Below, piece after piece: positions 10,954 through 19,148 of a DNA stretch of 64,000 nt. Below the pieces are notes generated by a model, which worked only from the letters and a program-made list of their open reading frames with translations, did no database searches and had not been told where the DNA came from. The stretch covers positions 2,542,001 to 2,606,000 of the forward strand of contig JAHLEZ010000010.1 in the NCBI GenBank assembly GCA_020726505.1, given 5' to 3'. This stretch comes from Leptodontidium sp. MPI-SDFR-AT-0119 (taxonomy: Eukaryota; Ascomycota; Leotiomycetes; Helotiales; Leptodontidiaceae). The first letter of the stretch is position 1, and each line of letters starts with the position of its first letter. The position numbers and the translations under genes were made by a program.

Positions 10954-13281
10954 ATGGCAGATATGCAACTCGATTCAAGACCAATGGCGTCGGACCAGGC
11001 CCACGACGAAACCCTCAGAAGTTGCTACTGCCGGGCCAAACCGGTGAAAATCCTCCTCATCGGACGCACTCAGCACGGGAAGAGTTCTCTTGTGAAATCC
11101 ATATTATCTTATGGCGGGTATAATGAGCTCAGCAAGCAAGTCAAACGTGGAAACAACAACGTGTCCCAAACCCAGACTGTGACTACATATCGGAAAAATA
11201 TCTCGTTGAAGTCGCACCACCTACGAAATAAGGAAGGGAGAGAGTTGAGATTCTCATCAAATCAAGTCAGTCAACTAGAGGGACCAGGGGTAAACCACTT
11301 TCTGTTACCTTCTGGACGCCATGTCCATCTTACGCTCCTTGATACTCCGGGCCTCGGGGATTCCAACAACTACAAGGCCGCCGCTGCTACCTTCAAGCAC
11401 AAGTCCATCGCGGAACTATCGACGATCAAGTTGGTTGACGAGCAACACAAGCTGGCGATCATGGAGCAGTTGCTTCATGAAGGCGAAATTCACGGCGTCT
11501 GTTTTGTGGTGAAATGGGGGGAGCCATTTTCGGACAGTCTACAAAAGGATATCAAAGCGTATCGACAAATATTCGAGGATTCGAGAATGAAGACAGTTAA
11601 CTACTTCGTCTTGCATACATCAGTACTGCCCAGCAATCGGTCAGATGATGCGATTGACGAGCGCAAGCGGGAGTTTACGAACCACTTCGCATTTCCTGTC
11701 AAACATCACTTTCTTGACAGCGACCCAGACCCTGATATCCCACTGGAAGTCTACCTCTCTCAATTCCACCTCGACAATTTGCTTAACTCATTCCGTGACA
11801 GCAAGCCATGTCCAGTGACGGACCTGACATACACAAAGTCTGCACCTCAGCAAAACCTCGATGCCAACTTCCGCGACCTTTTTGGGGAAGAAAACATTAC
11901 GAAGATTATCATTGCCGAAATTGAGAGCCTGGAAAACGACTTGGAGAAAGCAAGGCTGCAAGTGAGGAATAATCAAAACCAGCTGCAGAAAAGTCGCGAG
12001 AGGATGGAGGAAAAGGAGAAAGAAATTGCGGAGTTGGACAAACCAGACCATGAGATGATTGGCAAACCCTTTCAACTCTCAGAGACCTGGCTCTGGTTCA
12101 GGAAGACCACCATATCTTTTGATATCCCGACTTCCACGATCATTCGCGATTGGACGTTAGATCCGCCTCAAGGAGAAGACGGACCGTGGTCAGATCAGAC
12201 CGGGAAAGGGACATATCAGTTCCATGCTCTTTTGACAGGCGACACTCAATCAGCTGTATCTGGTACGGTAACTTTGAAGGGAATGAAGCGTGAGATCTTT
12301 GCCGCCGAAATCAGCCAGCACAGAGAAGAGCTCGAAACACACAAGGACACCATTACGAGTCTCACGGACAGATCAAAGATCCTCAGCGATGCAAAGACAA
12401 CCTTGGAATCCAACCTGGAAGCCCTGCAAGATATGAAGAAAGGGGTCTTGCAAGACATCAACCGTATTTCGCACCGAGGGGTGTCTCTGAAAAACGCCAA
12501 GAAGGATATCATTTATCTGACGATATGCAACCCAATTGGAATGTCTTTCGCGTATGGACTCCGTCAAGAGCTTCCTAAGAAATACCTCCCTCCCAATATC
12601 ACCTCACCGGCCAGCAGTCTTGCAGAGCTCAGGAGGCAACGAGCTAGATGGGATTCCATGCTGCGTTTTGTTCAGAAAGTCCTCCGGGCATTCGAGTGTG
12701 ATGACAAACGGAAGGTCCCTATACTCCAAGGTTTGAAGAAGTTTCAGGATCAGGTCAAGGAGGCTCGCAACTGGACGGACGCGAAACTGTCCACAAGACC
12801 AAGATTAGAAGTCGGCGTTCTGGCAGCAGCTTACAAGCCATACCTGGATCCCGAAATACGTCAGGGTCTGGAGTCTCTGGAGCAGGAGCTGGTGTCTCGG
12901 GGGGACCAGCTAGATGAACGGCTTCAGGAGCTTCGAGAAATGGAGAGTTATTTTCTGACTGAACTCGTACGGGACATTGAAGAGTCGATTGCAGATATGA
13001 AGAAGCTGATAGCGAACAACAAAGCTGAGAGGAAGGAATGGGAAACCTATCGACAGATCTGCGAGACAACACGAGCGGCTTTTGACGAGACGGATCGTCT
13101 GTGTCGAAGCGAGACACTGCCGCTGGGGGCTATTTACATCATGTACAAGACGTTGATTTCGGATGGTTCACGGGGTATTGATCCATACGGGAGGCTCTTC
13201 GATGATATCCTGGCTGCCTATCATTTGAGAGATAGTGGTGATATCATGGTTCTTCAGAGAGAACTGGATAAAACAGGATGA
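10954..13281 (+). CDS. Largest cluster GTPase, P-loop plus extended coiled coils (775 aa)
   Basis: Single exon. G1 is GRTQHGKS at residues 37-44, nearly the same as in the neighbour at 8800-10392. G3 is DTPGLGDS starting at 130. The expected G4 position has LHTSV (220-224) rather than NKxD. Coiled coil covers about 318-362, and the middle domain spans about 370-445 (ETWLWF, RDW, GPW, GKGTYQF, SGTVTLKG). Long charged helices follow, interrupted near 520-600 by a less charged segment, then a tail (about 725-775) with ETLPLGAIY...LLFDDILAAYHL-type residues like those of its relatives. Met11 (10984) is a possible later start. It is about 220-250 residues longer than its relatives because of the extra C-terminal helices. 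It converges on the gene at 13465 with a 183-base gap. Confidence 0.87.
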   Translation: MADMQLDSRPMASDQAHDETLRSCYCRAKPVKILLIGRTQHGKSSLVKSILSYGGYNELSKQVKRGNNNVSQTQTVTTYRKNISLKSHHLRNKEGRELRFSSNQVSQLEGPGVNHFLLPSGRHVHLTLLDTPGLGDSNNYKAAAATFKHKSIAELSTIKLVDEQHKLAIMEQLLHEGEIHGVCFVVKWGEPFSDSLQKDIKAYRQIFEDSRMKTVNYFVLHTSVLPSNRSDDAIDERKREFTNHFAFPVKHHFLDSDPDPDIPLEVYLSQFHLDNLLNSFRDSKPCPVTDLTYTKSAPQQNLDANFRDLFGEENITKIIIAEIESLENDLEKARLQVRNNQNQLQKSRERMEEKEKEIAELDKPDHEMIGKPFQLSETWLWFRKTTISFDIPTSTIIRDWTLDPPQGEDGPWSDQTGKGTYQFHALLTGDTQSAVSGTVTLKGMKREIFAAEISQHREELETHKDTITSLTDRSKILSDAKTTLESNLEALQDMKKGVLQDINRISHRGVSLKNAKKDIIYLTICNPIGMSFAYGLRQELPKKYLPPNITSPASSLAELRRQRARWDSMLRFVQKVLRAFECDDKRKVPILQGLKKFQDQVKEARNWTDAKLSTRPRLEVGVLAAAYKPYLDPEIRQGLESLEQELVSRGDQLDERLQELREMESYFLTELVRDIEESIADMKKLIANNKAERKEWETYRQICETTRAAFDETDRLCRSETLPLGAIYIMYKTLISDGSRGIDPYGRLFDDILAAYHLRDSGDIMVLQRELDKTG

Positions 13282-13464
13282 ATCATATTTCTGGTGTCAT
13301 AGAAAGGAGTAGACTCAGAGTAAAATGAAAAAGGAATTCTGTTGTAATAAAATCACAATTTAGTGTATCAAAACTACCCAAGAAAATAGATGCAGCCATA
13401 GTTCCCAAATGCCGTGAGCCTCATGCTCCAATCCACACACAATCTTAGATATGACTGCTGAAAC

Positions 13465-15123
13465 CTAGAGATGATACCATGACTCTGCGAGCGAAGGCTG
13501 ATAGGTCTGAACAGCATCAATAACATCGTACTCATTGATGTTGAGTGCGTCCTTCTTATATCTCCTTCGGGTACCTTCATCCAAAGCCTCAATCGGGATC
13601 GTATCAAGATCTAGCTTCGAGATGACATCTCGGCATTGCGAGATCAAAACCAGCTTTAGATCTGTCTCTTCATTCAAATCCAGTGGCTTTTGGGCGCTGT
13701 TCAAGATCTCCTGCACCCCATCCAGGCTCGTCTGGGTCTCGATCTTCTCTCTCCTCCACTTCTTGATGTCGTCCATGTGCATGACCGAGCTGCGGGTCCA
13801 GGAGCGGAAGTACAGCACCGGGAATTTGCCCCAGGAAGCTTTGTATGTCCCAGTGTATCCTTTAGTGGTAGCATTTCTCTCTCTTTTCAACCACCTCGCG
13901 CTTTCCAGAAACTCCACTTCGTAGAACTCGTATGGCTCGATGATTTCATGAGTCTTGGTCGCCCCGCCCCAGGTGAACACCCGGCTAGTCTTGGTCCAGA
14001 GCGATACATCGTCAGACATTGGAGTATTATCAGTCCGGATGGTAACTTCTTCTTTGTGATCCACTCTGGCCAATCGAGTGTCAAGATCAACGAGTTTCTG
14101 CTTAAGCTCTAGCAGGCGCTCCTGGTTGATAATGTAGAGCTTCTTCTCGGCCGAGGCCTTCGCCATCTCAAGCTCTCGAAACTTCAACCACGTGAACTTT
14201 TTCCTTTCGATAAAAGCCTGGACAGCGGTATCCACAACCAGGTCGCTGGGCATTTTGGCGTAGTTCATGTGACTGATTTTGACAGGCTTTTGGGCAGCCA
14301 AAACTCGTAGGAGATCGATCGTGGTGTTCAGAGACAGTAAGACCTGAAGATTGTCGACCTGGGAGTGTCGGTCTACTGGAAATGGTTTGCTGTCCACATG
14401 CCAATGGAGAGGATCTCGGCCTAAGAGATCGGCGAAATCTGATCTCCTTTCCCTAACAATATGTGATCTGGCTGATTGTGAAGTCTCTATTGAGCCATCT
14501 TCCAGTAATTGGCGCCTCTTAGTCTTCCACTCTTTGAGGGAAAATTTCGTGTTTACCATCGTCAGGCCGCCGAAAAGATCCGGCATGCATCGCTCGTAGT
14601 ACTTGAACAGCTGCTGGAAAGAAGCGGAAAATGATGACGTTGATTTGATCAAGAACACAAGTCCGTTGACCGTAGGGTTCGAATCCGTATAGAGCCACTG
14701 ATTCATAGTCCCTAGCACTTCCGTGATGTTGTTCATGTCGTTCTGGTTGCTGTCATCCAGGCCTGGGGTATCAACAATACGGAAAGTAACCACACGAGCA
14801 TCGGGTTCCGTTGGAACCAGCTGGCTGTTTGCATTCGTCCATTGGCCCGCCTCGTTCACCAAATCCTGCTCCTTGTCTGGCAATTTAATTTCTTTCGGGC
14901 GAGGAGAGTTATCAACCAGCCGGTAGTCTGATAAAAGAATTTTGATCTCCCAAATTCCACAATGTTTGGTGCAGGATGAGCTCCCATTGCCTTCCAGAGC
15001 CTCGTCAGACGAACTCTGGGCGATGTATCGCAGCCAGTTAACAAAAGTGCTTTTCCCGGCTTGGGTAAGACCGATGAGTAGTATTGTTATCACATCCGTG
15101 TTCTGGCTGGTCGATGATGCCAT
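13465..15123 (-). CDS. P-loop GTPase with coiled coils and shared middle domain (552 aa)
   Basis: Single exon starting at ATG on the complement of 15121-15123. G1 is GLTQAGKS at residues 18-25. CTKHC at 51-55 may include the switch I threonine. G3 is DTPGLDDSN at 118-126. NTKF at 191-194 is the closest of the cluster to a canonical NKxD G4 motif but lacks the Asp. Coiled coil spans about 290-365. The middle domain at about 370-455 contains SLW, RWLKRE, GYTGTYKASW and VLYFRSW, parallel to the other family members. The tail near 500-552 reads DTIPIEAL...RRYKK...VIDAVQTYQ. It is the right-hand end of the island, with AT-rich repeat DNA beginning less than 1 kb upstream. Function is unknown. Confidence 0.87.
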   Translation of the reverse strand: MASSTSQNTDVITILLIGLTQAGKSTFVNWLRYIAQSSSDEALEGNGSSSCTKHCGIWEIKILLSDYRLVDNSPRPKEIKLPDKEQDLVNEAGQWTNANSQLVPTEPDARVVTFRIVDTPGLDDSNQNDMNNITEVLGTMNQWLYTDSNPTVNGLVFLIKSTSSFSASFQQLFKYYERCMPDLFGGLTMVNTKFSLKEWKTKRRQLLEDGSIETSQSARSHIVRERRSDFADLLGRDPLHWHVDSKPFPVDRHSQVDNLQVLLSLNTTIDLLRVLAAQKPVKISHMNYAKMPSDLVVDTAVQAFIERKKFTWLKFRELEMAKASAEKKLYIINQERLLELKQKLVDLDTRLARVDHKEEVTIRTDNTPMSDDVSLWTKTSRVFTWGGATKTHEIIEPYEFYEVEFLESARWLKRERNATTKGYTGTYKASWGKFPVLYFRSWTRSSVMHMDDIKKWRREKIETQTSLDGVQEILNSAQKPLDLNEETDLKLVLISQCRDVISKLDLDTIPIEALDEGTRRRYKKDALNINEYDVIDAVQTYQPSLAESWYHL

Positions 15124-16040
15124 GGTTGAACGCTGATACGACCACGCTCAAGAAATAGCGACGCGGTGGAAGCAGGCTTTAAGACCGATAGTGAACTCAG
15201 TCAAACTCAAGGGGTGTGCAGGGCCTGTCAATGTCTGGATCGTTTTGTAAAAGAGGCAAGACGCCACAGTTCTTGCTGCTTTAATCATTTCAACCCACGG
15301 GATGGGCGCGGGGTATTGATAGCTGGCTCAACTAAATGTGCTTCAATGCGAGCTAATGATGCAAAAAATCCTCAAGCGTATTTAAAACGAAACTCTTTGA
15401 TCAAGAAGTGAATTCTGAAATTAAATACCGATACATGCCAAATTGTATTCCCTGAGAATTGTCGCAAGCAGAGCTTTCTCTGCGCTCGGCAACCTCCTCG
15501 AAGAAGTGACGACTTAGAACGAGTTTTGCAATTCTCGCGTATTTGATAACAGACGCAGAAAATGCGTCTTGTAAATTAGTTGCGTTCCAAAACCAGATAC
15601 AGTAGTCAGGGGCATTTGTTTTCTCTCGGTTCCGAAATTAATAGATCTAAAGAGGCCTCGTATTCGGCGCGCTAGATTTCGTATTCGTTATATTGGGGAT
15701 GTTTGACCGCATCCTCTTGCAAAGGCTGTGTGCCTAGGCCAGTGATAACAATCAAAGGAAAGATACTCTTGCTAAACATTAAAGGCTACATTCTAACGTG
15801 TGACACTGCTCTCGATTTGAGCCCTACGTGTGGCTCGTGACGTAAGAACATTTGAGGCTGTAACGTCCTACCTCATCATTTCGAATACCTCGCTTAGTAT
15901 ACCGTTATTTGAATATCACTAATATTATAAGCCATGAGATTTTGGCGTGGAGTAGGGTCGCTGCAAGGTCTTGGCATCGAAAACAGGGGGTTGCCGCAAG
16001 CGCCTTAGCGTTAAAAACAAGGACCTGCGCCCGATTTTGA
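15124..16040. other. Upstream region of the last cluster gene and transition into repeat DNA
   Basis: Composition is ordinary up to about 15,950 and becomes strongly AT-rich after about 16,040. The first part should hold the promoter of the minus-strand gene starting at 15123. No supported coding frame: the one short frame here (15166-15411) has no recognisable features. No target duplication marks the transition. Confidence 0.5.
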
Positions 16041-16044
16041 TTAA

Positions 16045-16410
16045 GTTAATAATATTATATAAGTTTCTTAGATGCACTTATAAATGCTATTAAGACGAGT
16101 AATTATATTAAAGAATTATAAAAATCGGATTATGTAATAAAAAGTTGGAAAATATTTTAAGGTTAAGTAAAGTTAAAGTATATATTTTAGTAAGTAAAGG
16201 CTTGTAATAGTTTAATCTTTTATTTTATTAATATTTTTATATAAGTTTCTTAGGTGTACTTATAAAGGCTATTAAAATGAGTAGTTTTATTAAAAAGTTA
16301 CAAAAATCGGATTATATAATAAGTTAGAAAATATCTTATAATTAAGTAAAGTCGTAATAAGTGTTTTAATAAGTAAAAACTTATATTAGCTTAACTTTTT
16401 TATTTTACTT
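16045..16410. repeat. Two degenerate tandem units of about 183 bases, with a partial third
   Basis: The segments 16045-16225 and 16228-16410 align along their length. Both begin with a TATATAAGTTTCTTAG-type sequence, followed by CTTATAAA, GCTATTAA, a CAAAAATCGGATTAT-like block and AAGTAAA. A weaker partial copy occupies about 16500-16640. Differences are mostly A/G and C/T. No coding content is visible. Confidence 0.65.
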
Positions 16411-16539
16411 AAACTTATAAAAGCTTTTAAGATATATAATCTTATTCAAATATAAGTATACTTAAATTCTTTTTAAATTTTATAAAGTTTAAAATTACTT
16501 ATTAAAAGATATTAATTAATAATATTATATTAGTTTCTT

Positions 16540-17032
16540 ATATACATTTTTATAACTTAATAGGTTTTATATTTTAATTTAAAAATAATTAAAATTGGAT
16601 TATAAATAAAAAAGTTAAAAAATATTTTTAATACATATTTATTTTTAAGATTCTTTTAGTTATTATATATAATTAAATAAAAATATTCATTTTAATAATT
16701 TAGCTTATATGGTGTAATGGTAGCACCTTGCAGCGGATGTTATCTGCTCTTCGACTGTGCTAGTTCGATTCTAACTATAAGTATTAAAATTTTATATTAT
16801 TTTTTTAATAATATTTTTGTAATTAAATTACACAAGGGTTTTTAAAATATTACTTTACGTAAGCTTATTTTAAAATTAAAATAAAGTTTTTTATATATAA
16901 TTTTATAGCTTAATAAGATTTATATTTTAGTTAAAAAATAATTTTAATATATATTTATTTTTAAGATTTTTTTAATAGTTATATATAACTAAATAAAAAT
17001 ATTTATTTTAATAATTTAGCTTATATAGTATA
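16540..17032. repeat. Direct repeat pair ending in a tRNA-like start
   Basis: Copy one (about 16540-16715) and copy two (about 16885-17032) share a run from TTATAGCTTAATA-like sequence through TTTATTTTTAAGATT to ATAATTTAGCTTATAT. In copy one the repeat runs straight into the tRNA-like gene at 16703. In copy two the tRNA-like start (GCTTATAT, then AGTATA) is cut off by repeat R2 at 17033. The pair suggests that a tRNA-containing unit was duplicated before R2 inserted. Confidence 0.6.
16703..16782 (+). tRNA. tRNA-Asn-like sequence (anticodon GTT), probably degenerate
   Basis: The acceptor arm pairs GCTTATA (16703-16709) with TATAAGT (16776-16782), one G-T wobble. A D-arm forms from GGTGT and GCACC with loop AATGGTA. 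An anticodon-like stem AGCGG/CTGCT (16732-16736, 16744-16748) closes the 7-base loop ATGTTAT, reading T33 then GTT. The T-arm has loop TTCGATT with stem GCTAG/CTAAC, one C-A mismatch that a single G-to-A change would explain. Odd features are four to five extra bases between the D-arm and anticodon stem and a 10-base variable region. It may therefore be a pseudogene or a tRNA-derived repeat head. No CCA is encoded, as expected in a eukaryote. Confidence 0.5.
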
Positions 17033-17288
17033 TGTCGGTGCAGTACCGGTTCATGTACCACGCCGTAAGTGTGAATATACTCCAAATGCGTGTATAGCGA
17101 CAAAGTAATAAAGTATAGTTCAAAATCTATGTATATTCTAAGAGAGTGCGAGGAGAGTTAGACTATATACTACGAAACCCCACCAAATCTCCACCGAAAC
17201 TAGTCCGGCTAAGCTCTGACCCCTGACTTTAACTCGCACCCCCTTTTCCAGACTGAAGTATACTTATGTAAGGACCTGTGGACTAATA
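17033..17288. repeat. Dispersed repeat R2, copy a (possible solo LTR)
   Basis: These 256 bases recur in the same orientation at 40324-40582. Both copies contain a conserved core around GGCTAAGCTCT, CCCTGACTTTAAC and CGCACCCCCTTTTCCAG. Copy a starts with TG and interrupts a second tRNA-like copy. Copy b is the more heavily mutated, nearly all G-to-A and C-to-T. The right end GACTAATA is not a standard LTR end. Confidence 0.65.
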
Positions 17289-18150
17289 ATCTTAATTAAC
17301 TATAATAGTAGGAAAAGCAAGCTAATCGACACGGCTATCTTACTTACTTTAACAATCGACCGCCGGTGAATTAACTTCCCTTTTTTAGTAACTAACTTAA
17401 GAAACACTAACGTCTTAATTAGTTAGAAGTTCCTTAAGTATTACGACCTAAAGTAGTTATATACGAAAAACTGTAATTAGCTAAAATAGCTATTAAATAT
17501 ACTTATTTAACTATACTTCGACTAGTAAGTCTTTATTAATATTAATCGTTTTAATAAGTTAATTATTAAGTCTTACTAACTTAATACAGAACAAAGGGAT
17601 ACTCTTATAAATATAAATAACTACCGCCGGAGGCAAGCTAAGCTTACGACACTTAACGATTCCCTTAAAACAAAGGTCCTTATACGACTTATTACTAGCG
17701 TCTCGCCGACTTAACCCTTGAGCTTTACTAAAAAGGTTAAAGAGCGCTTATGTATTATAAAAGATTAATTAAACCCCTTAATATCTCGTGATCCGGGATT
17801 ACTACTTAAAGATAAAAGAGCTTATAAAGCCTCTTTAGCGAATTATTAGTTAAAGATACTTATTATAAAAATCTTCCTTATATTAGTAGTAATAATATTT
17901 ACAATGTACTTCCGACCTAAGAAAGCTAAGAAGAATAAAGTAGAAACCTTCGTAGTGTTAGTATATAAGATTAATTAAGAGTTAACTTATCACTAGTGAA
18001 AAGCCTTAAATTAATTAAATGTCGAGCTCGTATTAATAAACAGAGACTTAACTTTAAAACAGGCCTTAAAGGCTAAGTACGCGCAAGATAACGAGTTAGT
18101 AAGTAAAAAGCTCTTAGTAGAGTATTAAGAGTATACTCTTTTCTTCTCTC
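17289..18150 (+). mobile_element. Decayed retroelement sequence, probable 5' part of the copia element at 23682-27990
   Basis: AT-rich, RIP-like sequence with stops in all frames. It lies directly upstream of the inserted copia element starting at 18151, and the recognisable copia reverse transcriptase lies beyond that insertion in the same orientation. Continuity across the insertion is inferred from position; no target duplication flanks 18151-23681. Confidence 0.35.
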
Positions 18151-18485
18151 TATAAGAATACTAGCCATATGCGAGCCTAATAACCGATGCGAGCCTTTGA
18201 TACAAAAGCTAGTAACTTGATACGAAGCTAATAACCGATGCGAGCCTTTGATACAAAGCTAGTAACTTGATACAAAGCTAATAACCGATGCGAGCCTTTG
18301 ATACAAAGCTAGTAACTTGATACAAAGCTAATAACCGATGCGAGCCTTTGATACAAAGCTAGTAACTTAATATAAAGCTAATAACCGATGCGAGAGCTTG
18401 GTACTTGGTACTCAAAGTAGTTATATAGACCTAGAAATGCCCCCTCAATAGAATCATTATTCACACTATCATTCTCTATTTTACA
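18151..18485 (+). repeat. 5' LTR of the copia element, with four 50-base internal repeats
   Basis: Contains four complete copies of a unit of about 50 bases built on ATAACCGATGCGAGCC, TTTGATACAAAGC and TAGTAACTTGATAC, plus a partial fifth. The 3' LTR (23448-23681) has only two complete copies plus the partial, which accounts for its being 101 bases shorter. The rest of the two LTRs is almost identical. Confidence 0.85.
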
Positions 18486-18679
18486 GGTTATGAGCCTCCG
18501 ACAGCACCTCCTCTTATTCTACCTCAATTTAACAGATTAAGAGCTTGCTCTTTACCTAAATTATTCTCATATACTTCGTTACAACCTCATTTTATTTGTG
18601 TTTGAGTTTTATCGACTAGCTCGACAAGAACTCTTCTCTTACACACTATACCTTCTGGACCCTCAAAATACTCCATAAA

Positions 18680-18917
18680 CTCCATACCTACGGCTTCACA
18701 CCTCATACCTACGGCTCTATACCTCTATACCTCCATACCTCCATACCTCATACCTACGGCTCCATACTTCCATACCTCATACCTACGGCTCCATACCTCC
18801 ATACCTCATACCTACGGTTCCATACCTCCATACCTACGCCATACCTCATACCTACGGCTCCATACCTCCATACCTACGCCATACCTCCGGCATATCTCCG
18901 GCATACCTCCATACCTC
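18680..18917. repeat. Minisatellite in the copia leader
   Basis: Irregular tandem array of short units such as CCATACCTC, CATACCTA and CGGCTC, running between the primer-binding site and the gag start at 19149. It is C-rich on this strand and stands out from the AT-rich surroundings. Confidence 0.8.
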
Positions 18918-19148
18918 TGATTTATTAGCTGGTCTAATAAAAGGATTTTTCACTCAAATACAACACTTGAAAATTTCTCAATCAATAACAGGTATTTTAC
19001 CTTATAACTTGGAATATATACAATCCAAGTGATCAATAACTAATATCAAAAAACTTAGACTTTCTTGAATAACTCAAATTCGCAAAAATCTCAAGTTAAG
19101 TTAATATCTTCAAAAACTCTTTGAAAAATAACTAATAAAATAAACAGA

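Noticed and set aside
18181..18410. CRISPR-like array of 50-base repeats
   Set aside because: The units are contiguous with no unique spacers, lie inside an LTR, and the genome is fungal.
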